DNA from: Pseudomonas spelaei
GTDB lineage: Bacteria > Pseudomonadota > Gammaproteobacteria > Pseudomonadales > Pseudomonadaceae
Length of the DNA stretch: 64,000 bases
Assembly: GCF_009724245.1 (NCBI RefSeq)
Contig: NZ_WNNK01000005.1
Location: 186,001 to 250,000 of the forward strand
Reading direction: 5' to 3'
A program made the translations under genes and the position numbers. Below the pieces are notes generated by a model. It did not search any database, had not been told where the DNA came from, and was given only the letters and a program-made list of their open reading frames with translations. Below are positions 26,201 through 35,146 of the stretch, in pieces (position 1 is the stretch's first letter; each line of letters starts with the position of its first letter).

Positions 26201-29200
26201 CCGTTCATGTCGTCGCTGACGGTCTCGGCGAGCATGGAGCTTTCCTACGATCCGGCACAGGAGGGTTCACCCTATTCGGGCAACCTGGCCGCCACGGTCA
26301 CCTGGAGTCAGTGGAGCCTGATGAAGATCGACCTCGCCTGTGTCTTCGGCGAGGGCAAGTCCACCTACACCATCGATTGGGGCGCCTTCCATGCCGAGAT
26401 CGCGAAAAACGACGAGGAGCAATGGGTTGCCAAGGGTAAGCTGAGCGGCGTAACGCTGGGCGGCCTCATTGAGGACTTCATCTCGTTTGCCACCGGCAGC
26501 CGCTACGGCCTCGGCGCGCCCTGGAATCTGCTGGACTCGGTTCCCCTTGATGACTTTCAGCTCACCTTCAACTTCACCACCAAGGCGATCGGCTTCGACG
26601 TAGCCATCGGCTCTATCGACCTTGGCTTTTGTAGCATCAATGGCATCACGGTCAATTACGACGGGTCGAGCCAAAAACCCCTGGTGCAGGTTACGCTCGA
26701 CGGCACGTTCCCTTGGACCACCGAAGCACCGAGCTGGAATGCGACCAATCCCGACGAAACACCGGCGCCTCCGGGCGGCGGCAACGAGCTCCTCGACCTT
26801 CGGCTGCTCGCACTCGGCCAGCATGTCGAAGTCACCAGCACAGAGCCGTTCACCACCGTCGAGGCCGTGATCAAGGCGCTGCGCAATCTTGACGCCGATG
26901 GCGCACCGGTCGCAGGACCTAACGGCAACGTTAGATTCAACCCCAACAATTCGTGGCTGGTGGGCGCCGATTTCGGCGTGATGAAGATCAAGGATGAGGA
27001 AAAGCCGGACAATGGGCGTGCGCTGATCCGGCTCGACGACGATCCCACGCCAGACTACGTGGTGAACCTGTCGATTATCTTCAACGACCCGAACCTCTAT
27101 GGCGCGCGCATCGCGCTGGCCGGTCCGCCCGCCAAAGTGCTTGGCGGTCTTGTATTCGAGGTGCTGTACCGGCGAATCAGCGACACCATCGGCGTCTACC
27201 AGATCAACCTGACGCTGCCCGACAGGATGCGCAAGTTCGATGTCGGCGCCTATTCGCTGACGTTGCCGATGATCGCACTCGACATCTATACCAACGGCGA
27301 CTTCAAGGTTGATTTCGGTTTCCCCTGGAACCAGGACTTCAGTCGTTCCTTCATGGTGCAGGGGATTATTCCGCCGGGTATTCCGGTACTGGGCGCCGCC
27401 GGGTTCTATTTCGGCAAGCTGAGCCACGACACCGCGACCCAGGTTCCGAGCATCGACAACGGACGCTTCGATCCGGTGATCATCTTCGGTTTCGGCGTCA
27501 CCATCGGCATCGGAAAGGACGTCGATTACGGCATTTTGAAGGCCGGTTTCTCGCTCACGGTGTTCGGCATCATCCAGGGTGTCATCGCCAAATTCTGCCC
27601 GTATCCCGGTAACACCAACCTGCCCGCGACCCCTGCCCAACTGCAGAACGGCTATTACTTCGAACTCGACGGTACCTTCGGCATCATTGGCGGGCTGTAT
27701 GGCAGCGTCGATTTCGTGATCATCAAGGCGTCGGTCAGCATCACAATCAAAGTGATGGCCCAGATCACCTACATCAGCTACCACGACATTCCTATTTCGC
27801 TGATTGCATCGGTCGACGTCACCGCCTCGCTCAGCATTGATCTGGGCATATTCTCGATCACGATCCACTTCTCCTTTTCGATGACCATCAAGGAGACCTT
27901 CACGATCCAGAACCCCAACAAGAACGCGCCGTGGCATGTAACCGCCGATTCCCGTCCAGCCCAGCTGACGGCCAGGCATCGGAGCCGGCTCAGCGCCGCA
28001 AATGAGCTGCGCCGCGTCATGTTGGCATCGAATGCCGACGTGAAATTCTACTGGGACAACCTCGCGCCAATGACCCAGGTCGCGCTCACCGGTTACTGGG
28101 GGCCTGCGCTGACCGTTTCCGGCGATGCGGCGGCGCAGGCGAGCGATCAGAAGGTCTGCTATGTCAACATGCTCGCCATCGCGTCGAGCGACCCGACAGT
28201 ACCGCGCAAACCAACGGACACCGACACCTCGTTCGACCTGCTGGCGCAGCAGATACTGCGCTGGATCGTCGCCGCGGCACAGCCGCAGAAACAAGGCTTT
28301 TACAGCGTCGACGCCATCAACAGCGTCGTGGTGTCACCGGACGATCTCAGTGCGCTGCTGACGGCGCTGACCAATCCCACCGGTGCAATGCCGATCTCGG
28401 CCGACGATGCCGATAGCTTCATGACCAACCAGTTTGCCCTGAACATCAGCCTGCCGAGCAGCGGTACCTTCAACGCCGCGCCGTTCCCGGTGGCGCCGAA
28501 GCTGGTGCTCGACGTGCCGGGCTATGGCACCACGCCGCCACTGAGCTATGCCTTCGCCAATTTCAACAGCGCCAGCAGCACCTATATCGAGATGCTGCGC
28601 ACCTATTTCGATGACCTTACCGTGCAGGTCGAGAAGGAGACGGCGAAGAAAAAGTCCCTCGCCGCCGTGGCGGACGCAGGTATGTCGGTAGCAAGCTTCG
28701 TGTTCTCGGATTATTTCCGTCTGATTGGCCAACAAATGATCGAAGCCGCGCGCGATGCGCTGCGGTCGTTCAAATATCCGCTTACCGATCCGCCCAATTA
28801 CGGCGCAAGCGCCGGTGCTGCGGTGCACTGGATCAATTTGGCGGGCGCCCCTGAATTTGGCCTTGCTGATCTGTTCGACGCCAATCCCGCTCACGCGTTC
28901 GCGGCCCAACAGAGCGTGTTCGTCTACGGTGCCGCAGCACAGACGGGTGCGCACGCCACCTTTACCTCGATTGCGGCCGACTACAACAACCTGTTCACGC
29001 CGCTGGTGCTCGCCACCGCTAACGCAGCCACCTCCAACCTGCTCCTGGCCAACGCCGTCATTACCTGCAACGGCAAGCCGATCACCGTCGCAGCGGGTGA
29101 CAGCCTTAACGATATCGCGGCGAAGGCCGGCACTACACTGAGCGAGCTGTTCACCCAGGCGCCTGCCCTTCTCACCCAGGCAGATCTGATCACAACCCGT

Positions 29201-32200
29201 GCGACATTTACGGTGCCCGGTGGTGCCAGCAGCCAGGCAAGCGAAAACGCCACCTTCAACGCAATCGCCTCGGCGTATCAAAACCTGTTCTCGGGCACCG
29301 CGCTGGCCATCGCCAACGCAGCATCGATCAATCTTCTGACACCCGGCCTTGGGATTGAATACCCGAACAAACCCACCTACATAGTGCTGCCGCGCGACAG
29401 CCTCAACAGTGTCGCGGCACAGTTCGGTGTTGCGCTCACGGATCTCCTGCAACACGCGACGGTCGCGCCGGATCACCTCAGTGTGCTGGGGCACGCCGGC
29501 CTGATCCCCACCTTCGCGACGCTGGCGTTGCCCAACTTCACCTATGCGGCCACGGATTCCGATACGCCCGGCAGTGTTGCCCAGCGCTTCGGTGTGACCG
29601 TCCGCGCACTCGGCATCGCCGCGAACGCAGGCGTCACGTTCGAGCAGGTCAAGGTGACGACGCTGGATCTGCCGCACCTTGCGCAGTTGAAGGTCGGGGC
29701 ATTGATCGATGAGATCAAACGCACCAACGGGCTGTCACGTATCAGTGGCATGACCGGGCGCTACGCACTGCATGGGCTGCGCCTGCCGACTGCGGGCCTG
29801 ACACAGACCGTTGCTTCGCTGTGTGGTACTGCCGCCGACTGCGGCCTTTATTCATTGACCGGCCAGCAGTTCGCCCTGCCCCCGTTGGCAACACAGGACT
29901 TCAGTTTCTCGCTGGTGGTGCCTGACAACCTGCCATGGGTCAAATTCGGTGGCCCCAAACTGACCATGACCTTGAAGCCGCCGAAGGATCCGAAAAACCC
30001 GACGGCCAACGACGACCAGAATTGGCTCAAAGTGGTGGCCCTGCAATCGTTCGTGGCCAGCAATCAGTATGTGGTCTCCCCGCCCGGCACGACAGTCGGC
30101 CCGGACCCCGTCTATCGCGATCAGCCTACGACATGGCCGACCACCGGGCTCACCCATTGGCAGAGTGCCGGCAGCGTCACGTTGCCTTACGGTGCGCCGC
30201 CGACCGGCGTACAGGCGCTGCGGCTGTGGGGATTACCGGCCACGCTGCTTAATCTCGACGACGCAAATCGCGCCGCGCCACCCTGCGCTCTAGCGATGCG
30301 TGGCGAATATGACGAAGGCAGTGGACAGACCGTCGAGACCGAACTGCACTATCACGGCTGGGCGACCAAAGTCGGTCTTACCATCAAGCAGATTCCGCCC
30401 AGCACGGGTTCTCCGTCCGGCGCCTTCACTTACCAACTGATCGGCAGCGGCGAGGCGGATATCGTCTTGCTGGAACGGCTGCTCGCGAAATTGTGCGGGC
30501 ATAGCGACCCGATCCAGTCCCTGACCCTGCTGTATTCGCCGGACGCCAGCACCGGTACGCCCACTGGCCTGCAATCAGACAACAGCGCCACGGTCACACT
30601 CGGTATTTTGCAGGCCAATCTGAGCACGGTGACCAACCCGCCCAACGCAATCGCCGCACAGCGCATGCAGGACACCCCACCCGGGGGCTGTCTCAACACC
30701 GCCTACGACTTCGTCAAGCTCCTGTGGGAGTGCAGCATTACCCGTTCGGGTGGCTACTATCTGTATTACTTCGAGAGTGCCGCCGGCAATGGTTTCCCGA
30801 GCCGTATCTTCAACGACAAGGGCGAAGCAAGCCTCACGCTGCTGGTGATGCAAGCCAAGCCAAACGATGCGAGCCAGCAAGATCTCGTCGGCGGCTTCAT
30901 CAATTGCATGGCGACCGGCGACTCCTTCGATGCGACGAAATCGGCGGTGTATGCCAAATCGGCGGCAACCCAGACCACGTACCAGCCGTTGGCAACGGAC
31001 AGTCTCGCCGCTTTCGCCTACCGCTACTACATGGATCCGGTCGCACTCGCCGAGGCTAATCCCAACGCAAGGTTGGCGGCGACACCGCTGACGCTCGCCC
31101 GTGGCGTCTATCAGGTCAACGCAGGTCAGCCTGGCGGTGACCCCAACACCATCGCCAGCTATTTTGCGACGACACTGGCGATGCTGCAGGCCGCCAACCC
31201 GCAGATCACCACCTGGAACACGCCACTTGCGCTCGATACGGTGTTGCGGCTGCCGATCCTGCAGCTCACTGTGGGCACCAGCGCAGGCGGCACCACGCTG
31301 TCCTCGATCGCCGCGTATTACGGCAGCAATGTCTCCGAGATCGCTGCTGACAATGCCGAGAGGGTTGGCCTGCTTGCCGTCCAGGACCTGACCGTCCCCG
31401 GCGGTCCGATGTCGCATTCCTCAACGGTGCCGGCCGGATGCATCGCGCTTGCGGCCAGCCGCGACGTGCCCAAACCGGTCCCACCGCCGACCGATGCGAC
31501 CTTTGCCCGGCTTTATATGCAGAACCAGATCGTACTGCTGGGCTATCGCCTGTTCGACAATGCCTGGTTCAAGCAGACCAATCCCGGGTTGCCGATCAGC
31601 CACAGCGACGACCCACCCGCCCATCTCGCGGCCGACCGCACCCGGACGCCGATGGCCGCTGCACTGAATAGCGACGCGCTGCCGTGGAATTTTCAGCGCG
31701 CAATTCCTGCGGCACAAAACGCCAAGCCGAATTCGCAAAACACGCTTGCGAGCCTGCCCGATCCGTCAAAGAGTCCCTACATGGGCGTCGGTGGCCTCGC
31801 GCAGCTCGATCTCGGCTGGGTCGATGCGTTCGGCAATACGGCAAAAAGCGACATCGGAAACAACCCGGACGGTAGCCCGACGCGCAACCGTTCGCCGTTG
31901 CCGCTCAACTATGTCGATGCTCTGGTCGGGCTTGGGCGATGGCCCAGTGTCAGCGTGGACTACAGCGTGCAGGACAACAGCGGACTGACCATTAGCCTCG
32001 GGCTGCACTTCGATCCAAGTGGCTATTCGCCAGACCCGAACGACCCGTCGCCACAGACCAATCCGCCGGGGTGGCAGGTTAATGCCACGCAGGCGTTGCA
32101 TGTCTATAACCTGATGTACCAGCAGCTCAGCCAGACCCTGGGCCCGAAAAACAATCCGGTCCCGGCGGTCACGCTGGCGCTGGCCACCAGCTTGTTACCC

Positions 32201-34858
32201 GCGACCGACCTCACACTCAGCGCAGCGACGCGCGAAGGTTTGATGACGTGGCTGTTTGGCCAGGGCGGCCTCTATCCGTTCCTGGTCGCACGCAGCGGTG
32301 GTGATACAACGTTCCCGGCGCCCGCCGACCATCCGATCGGCATGGCGTTCACGCTCGCGGACATGAACCCCGAGCAACTGTTCGAGCTTACGACGACCTT
32401 TACGCTGTCACGGCCTAAGACGCTGGTCGACCCAGCATTCGCCGACACCCCGGGGTTCGTGAGCGCGACCACGGCACTCATGCCACATCAGGTCAAGGCC
32501 GCCGACGGTACCTACAGCCTTACCTGGTTTGCCGGCCAGCTCGAAGCGTGCCTGACGCAGCCGGGCGCCTGGGCCTGCAAGCTTGCCAGCGGCGCCGATC
32601 GCGCCCAGGCCATGCAGGCGGGTGCGACAAAGCCGCTCTGGTTGGTGAGGCTCGGCCTCGCACCAGACCAAGGGATCAGCTACCGGGTCGCCAACACGAT
32701 CGATCCGCTGATTTTTGCTCCCAAGCCCCTTTACAACACGCTGCAATCGCGGCCATTAGTGGCTTACTACAATTACGTCAGCGGCAAGGGCATCGACTTC
32801 ACCACGCCGAGCGGCAACCGGCCGGTCACCGCCGTCGATGTCGACGGCTGGATGCGCGACTATCTCGCGGCAGTCGATACGATCTTTTCGCCGGAATACC
32901 TTGCGCCAGTGGCGCTAGTCGACCGCAGCAACACGCTGCAGAAACAACTGCGCGACATCAAGGAACAACTGGCGACATCGTTGTCCCACCTGGTGATTGC
33001 CTTCTTCACCGACGAGGCCCCGACCAAGCGCCAGACTGATGCCGCCCAGGAAGCGTTCAAGCAGCAGGCGCTGATCGCATTGTCGAATGTCTACTCGACC
33101 AATGCCGTCGTGCAATTCGCCGCCACCGTCACCGCCAGGATCAACACTGCGCTGGAGCAGGAAACGCCGCAGCTTTACGGCACACTGCTGACCGGCCCGA
33201 ACTCCGACCCCGGTGTCAGCCTGACCGCCGCCAAGGTCGCGCTCAGCACCACTGAGGACACATCCACCACGCCGCTGACCTTTCTGGTCACCGCCACCAA
33301 GGATCCAAAAGACTCACAAGGCGCCGTCAAGAGCGTGGTCACGCTCGACCTGACCTACCACGGCAGCCAAATCGAGCACCAGATCGGGCAATTACCCAAT
33401 ATCGAGCACTACAAAGCCTCTTCGTGGCTATCGTTCGTCACGCAACCCGATCACGATGCGGTCAACTTGCCGCTGGATGTGCATCTTGGCCCGTTCAAGG
33501 TGCCCTTGCCGCTGCGGATTTTCCCTGCGCCGCCCTCAATGGTTTCCCAAGACGCCATTATTACGCCGCTGCGCAAGCCGATCGACTGGGAGAACATCGT
33601 CGAGGCCATGCAGTGGGGCTACAGCTTCACCTACTCGGAAAGCTTCCACTATCCGCAGGACCAGACCCACTTCACCACGACGTTCAATATTCCCGATCCG
33701 GCGCTGGCGAATTTTGCGGTGACCGCCGATCCGGTACCTGATCTGTTTGAGTTCATTACCGTGTATCCGCAGGTGCAGGCCGACCTGACGGGGACGCTCG
33801 CGGGCATTACCCAGCAATCCAGTGCGGATGATGTCGCCAAGGCCGCAATAGCGCTGGGTGCCTTCGTACAACTGGTGCAGAACGTATCGAGCACACTTGC
33901 GCTGTTCCTCCCGCCACCGAAGGACGCCTTTGCCACGCGTGCCCTTGCCGTCGTTGCGCAGCGCGGGCAACTGCCCTACACCTACGTCATTTCGGAATCG
34001 CGCACCGATAAGATCAATCCCAACGACAACGGCAACAACGTCATCGCGTTGCTGACCCAGCTCAGGCCCCTGCCGCCCGAAGGGATCGATACACCGTCGA
34101 TCAACATCAGCGGCTACGTGACCGAACAACAGGCGCCGCCGCCGGATTTCGATCTTGGCTACTGCTACACCACGGCACAGGGGTATCTGACCGACGCGAT
34201 TGGCCAGGCGATCGCGAAGCGAACCGTGCTGTTGCCGGGCCTCAACATCCTGTCGGCGCAAAGCGCGCTCACCTGCGGCTATATCGAACGCAACCAGGAT
34301 CTGATCCACGGACGCACCACGGTAGATCCCTTCGTTTATCAGACCGCGTCGGTGGCATTCCCTGCCGCGCTACGGCCGACCATCGACATTCCCGATGCGA
34401 TCGATGTCGCATCATTCGGCGGCAACACCCCGGTGGCCCGGACATTTGCGGACCAACTGACCAACCTGTTCACGGTACTGTTCGCCAAAGCCCCTGCCGG
34501 CCCGCAGACCATTCAAGTCTCAACCGCTTATGCGATCTCGCTCAACAGTTCGCTGCCTATCGTCGGTACGCTGCCGGTGCCGATCTCTTTCCTGCCGCCG
34601 ACCGCGATGCAGCCGGAACAGGCCGCCTTGCACGCGACGTCGTCCGCACAGGGCGTGCTGACACAGCAACAACTGATCGCGGTGCTTCGGGACGGCATCT
34701 ATGCCTGGTGGAACGCCTACAATCCAAAGCCCAACGGTACGTTGATCTTCAACTTGACCATCATGACCAGTACCCAAGGCGCGGGTCTGCCGCCAATGCC
34801 ATTACTGGTATTGGAACAACTGACGCTGGACTACAGCCACTGGAGCGATCATCCGTGA
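23210..34858 (+). CDS. Giant 3882-aa beta-rich protein with LysM-like segments, function unknown
   Basis: This is one intact frame of 11.6 kb. Residues 1-520 look alpha/beta and start with RFYIAGTTGMGHQASSANLI (near 43-62), a glycine loop like those of nucleotide- or sugar-binding Rossmann proteins. Residues about 600-1580 are beta-rich pseudo-repeats ending in unusually hydrophobic strands (about 1490-1570; VDFVIIKASVSITIKVMAQI). Two clusters of LysM-like segments follow (about 1960-2130 and 2595-2720), separated by an Asp/Trp-rich region, then a long C-terminal part without recognisable domains. I see no signal peptide, RTX repeats, autotransporter barrel or polymorphic-toxin tail. GGGAG lies 6 bp before the ATG, which overlaps the previous stop. 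A terminator-like hairpin follows. It could be a large secreted or structural protein; function is unknown. Confidence 0.85.
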   Translation: MSFPGFLLSAWYDVLSGARMTRGQAGIKAFRTYLNGGSNETIRFYIAGTTGMGHQASSANLIRRLCQPVTDDPAGYNYGGTIQVYIDDSAGFASYDVTLQKMLLLLPEKVEKGASQYAFYQATIEFFHYNQAQPPAAQVNLGFTGGADPDDHYAAALNVTYFLRLQPYRWAADNQLQFIDNKYPYVILDNQYVLGYHMFVERAYVQPITAPDWSKYADSQQALIIQWLTDAPQLKQFDFQPIYSIRYPAKCELNSADQRLTFVLAATLAAQQQSGKPAIVVNLDVYDAPLDNSQFGLTQIAGMLANTSGLASDEVFATATAARQQAFKPLDAGKRFDFLIYDPLDHNYLATLQAKVANWLLTQDSNKVLFVQLARKDKTISPDVFNYAFCAATLPTVFEGQNSANLSLNIGSPYFHVNRPSSRGTEQYPGDILSVHGGSAVGAELQNIADQIATGFIEWPLTQPGPITIVRDFIANRHTPKYTDYFAGMRTFYRNPVEDKFNLSLCFTNYIINGKQAARLRGARAEADDGDTLDSIYTAFSTAVQDGKPVVFLDQLDASSQIATFIATLEEKFGTFVTDNTAVTRDPSSGDITQVTVTGTTAMFGSGVVAALQADFTAPDGVVSLTCRYTGEVAWRPDGVPWIGFGGPFIEFTVVDADLVVAGKVGGRLLGADIDFYAVLPPNNGALLFAGDFVSPPSITKLFQVAGGVNLVASLPPPLSIITQLELTHVEFATQTSGSPLSFSIEYFFFELAWKPAGPNAGWELLPNLTLEDIVIGISLPVPGSENALKANIGGNFRIGNKTDPDAAQVSVSVTAPELTYEAQLTTGEIKLTDLIGMFVPGITIDPPSQPAITQFSLSGVQKTGDFLLTCQLGFEWKVPSNDLALLELKDIGLMANRTGGETTGQLTGSVTLLPNDPKNMLTLALTADYLGKDAGWKFSAQQTSDDQQLSLLALIAKYLINFNAPQDYGINGISFTTTPSTHAYSIAGKTAEPWSLPFMSSLTVSASMELSYDPAQEGSPYSGNLAATVTWSQWSLMKIDLACVFGEGKSTYTIDWGAFHAEIAKNDEEQWVAKGKLSGVTLGGLIEDFISFATGSRYGLGAPWNLLDSVPLDDFQLTFNFTTKAIGFDVAIGSIDLGFCSINGITVNYDGSSQKPLVQVTLDGTFPWTTEAPSWNATNPDETPAPPGGGNELLDLRLLALGQHVEVTSTEPFTTVEAVIKALRNLDADGAPVAGPNGNVRFNPNNSWLVGADFGVMKIKDEEKPDNGRALIRLDDDPTPDYVVNLSIIFNDPNLYGARIALAGPPAKVLGGLVFEVLYRRISDTIGVYQINLTLPDRMRKFDVGAYSLTLPMIALDIYTNGDFKVDFGFPWNQDFSRSFMVQGIIPPGIPVLGAAGFYFGKLSHDTATQVPSIDNGRFDPVIIFGFGVTIGIGKDVDYGILKAGFSLTVFGIIQGVIAKFCPYPGNTNLPATPAQLQNGYYFELDGTFGIIGGLYGSVDFVIIKASVSITIKVMAQITYISYHDIPISLIASVDVTASLSIDLGIFSITIHFSFSMTIKETFTIQNPNKNAPWHVTADSRPAQLTARHRSRLSAANELRRVMLASNADVKFYWDNLAPMTQVALTGYWGPALTVSGDAAAQASDQKVCYVNMLAIASSDPTVPRKPTDTDTSFDLLAQQILRWIVAAAQPQKQGFYSVDAINSVVVSPDDLSALLTALTNPTGAMPISADDADSFMTNQFALNISLPSSGTFNAAPFPVAPKLVLDVPGYGTTPPLSYAFANFNSASSTYIEMLRTYFDDLTVQVEKETAKKKSLAAVADAGMSVASFVFSDYFRLIGQQMIEAARDALRSFKYPLTDPPNYGASAGAAVHWINLAGAPEFGLADLFDANPAHAFAAQQSVFVYGAAAQTGAHATFTSIAADYNNLFTPLVLATANAATSNLLLANAVITCNGKPITVAAGDSLNDIAAKAGTTLSELFTQAPALLTQADLITTRATFTVPGGASSQASENATFNAIASAYQNLFSGTALAIANAASINLLTPGLGIEYPNKPTYIVLPRDSLNSVAAQFGVALTDLLQHATVAPDHLSVLGHAGLIPTFATLALPNFTYAATDSDTPGSVAQRFGVTVRALGIAANAGVTFEQVKVTTLDLPHLAQLKVGALIDEIKRTNGLSRISGMTGRYALHGLRLPTAGLTQTVASLCGTAADCGLYSLTGQQFALPPLATQDFSFSLVVPDNLPWVKFGGPKLTMTLKPPKDPKNPTANDDQNWLKVVALQSFVASNQYVVSPPGTTVGPDPVYRDQPTTWPTTGLTHWQSAGSVTLPYGAPPTGVQALRLWGLPATLLNLDDANRAAPPCALAMRGEYDEGSGQTVETELHYHGWATKVGLTIKQIPPSTGSPSGAFTYQLIGSGEADIVLLERLLAKLCGHSDPIQSLTLLYSPDASTGTPTGLQSDNSATVTLGILQANLSTVTNPPNAIAAQRMQDTPPGGCLNTAYDFVKLLWECSITRSGGYYLYYFESAAGNGFPSRIFNDKGEASLTLLVMQAKPNDASQQDLVGGFINCMATGDSFDATKSAVYAKSAATQTTYQPLATDSLAAFAYRYYMDPVALAEANPNARLAATPLTLARGVYQVNAGQPGGDPNTIASYFATTLAMLQAANPQITTWNTPLALDTVLRLPILQLTVGTSAGGTTLSSIAAYYGSNVSEIAADNAERVGLLAVQDLTVPGGPMSHSSTVPAGCIALAASRDVPKPVPPPTDATFARLYMQNQIVLLGYRLFDNAWFKQTNPGLPISHSDDPPAHLAADRTRTPMAAALNSDALPWNFQRAIPAAQNAKPNSQNTLASLPDPSKSPYMGVGGLAQLDLGWVDAFGNTAKSDIGNNPDGSPTRNRSPLPLNYVDALVGLGRWPSVSVDYSVQDNSGLTISLGLHFDPSGYSPDPNDPSPQTNPPGWQVNATQALHVYNLMYQQLSQTLGPKNNPVPAVTLALATSLLPATDLTLSAATREGLMTWLFGQGGLYPFLVARSGGDTTFPAPADHPIGMAFTLADMNPEQLFELTTTFTLSRPKTLVDPAFADTPGFVSATTALMPHQVKAADGTYSLTWFAGQLEACLTQPGAWACKLASGADRAQAMQAGATKPLWLVRLGLAPDQGISYRVANTIDPLIFAPKPLYNTLQSRPLVAYYNYVSGKGIDFTTPSGNRPVTAVDVDGWMRDYLAAVDTIFSPEYLAPVALVDRSNTLQKQLRDIKEQLATSLSHLVIAFFTDEAPTKRQTDAAQEAFKQQALIALSNVYSTNAVVQFAATVTARINTALEQETPQLYGTLLTGPNSDPGVSLTAAKVALSTTEDTSTTPLTFLVTATKDPKDSQGAVKSVVTLDLTYHGSQIEHQIGQLPNIEHYKASSWLSFVTQPDHDAVNLPLDVHLGPFKVPLPLRIFPAPPSMVSQDAIITPLRKPIDWENIVEAMQWGYSFTYSESFHYPQDQTHFTTTFNIPDPALANFAVTADPVPDLFEFITVYPQVQADLTGTLAGITQQSSADDVAKAAIALGAFVQLVQNVSSTLALFLPPPKDAFATRALAVVAQRGQLPYTYVISESRTDKINPNDNGNNVIALLTQLRPLPPEGIDTPSINISGYVTEQQAPPPDFDLGYCYTTAQGYLTDAIGQAIAKRTVLLPGLNILSAQSALTCGYIERNQDLIHGRTTVDPFVYQTASVAFPAALRPTIDIPDAIDVASFGGNTPVARTFADQLTNLFTVLFAKAPAGPQTIQVSTAYAISLNSSLPIVGTLPVPISFLPPTAMQPEQAALHATSSAQGVLTQQQLIAVLRDGIYAWWNAYNPKPNGTLIFNLTIMTSTQGAGLPPMPLLVLEQLTLDYSHWSDHP
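29077..29640 (+). other. LysM-like cluster 1 within the giant gene
   Basis: Three segments follow the LysM pattern of DSLxxIAxxFGVxxxxLxxxN: GDSLNDIAAKAGTTLSELF (near residue 1964), RDSLNSVAAQFGVALTDLL (near 2063) and DTPGSVAQRFGVTVRALG (near 2118). LysM motifs bind N-acetylglucosamine polymers such as peptidoglycan or chitin. These copies are degenerate and need a profile search. Confidence 0.55.
30985..31400 (+). other. LysM-like cluster 2 within the giant gene
   Basis: Three further segments occur: DSLAAFAYRYYMDPVALAEA (near residue 2597), DPNTIASYFATTLAMLQAAN (near 2643) and TTLSSIAAYYGSNVSEIAAD (near 2695). Spacing is close to one motif per 50 residues, usual for tandem LysM. Confidence 0.55.
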
Positions 34859-34904
34859 CCGACGACCGAAAACGGACCAACGTGTGGCCTCCACTCGTGC
34901 CGGC

Positions 34905-34943
34905 GCCCTCCCCTCAAACGCCTTCAGCACGTTGAGGGAGGGC
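34905..34943 (+). terminator. Terminator-like hairpin after the giant gene
   Basis: GCCCTCCCCTCAAACG and CGTTGAGGGAGGGC pair with two single-base bulges, 47 bp after the giant gene's stop, followed by AAAATAG. It separates the giant locus from the efflux operon. The rest of 34859-35146 has no gene; AT-rich bases before 35147 probably hold the efflux promoter. Confidence 0.6.
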
Positions 34944-35146
34944 AAAATAGTGCTAAGCCCTGCAAAAGGTCGGTTGGGCAACATTTCCTCTATTGGCGAT
35001 TAACCCACTCATGAATTAACGTTCAATCCATGCATCCATCCGGCCTGACCCCAGCTGCCACTTCCTCTCTTTATGGAGGACCGGCCAATGCCCCCTGCTT
35101 TCACTACTCAACAAAGAAGTTAACTAACTGATTAATTAGAGTAAAT

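Noticed and set aside
26267..28294. 675-codon open frame on the minus strand inside the giant gene
   Set aside because: It is a long shadow frame caused by GC-rich codon usage; its product is low-complexity Arg/Val/Glu/Asp-rich and has no family features, while the plus strand frame is continuous.
23210..34858. Giant protein as a Tc toxin, RTX toxin, autotransporter or nonribosomal/polyketide synthase
   Set aside because: No RTX nonapeptides, no Sec signal, no barrel, no Rhs/YD repeats, and no carrier-protein or adenylation motifs were seen.
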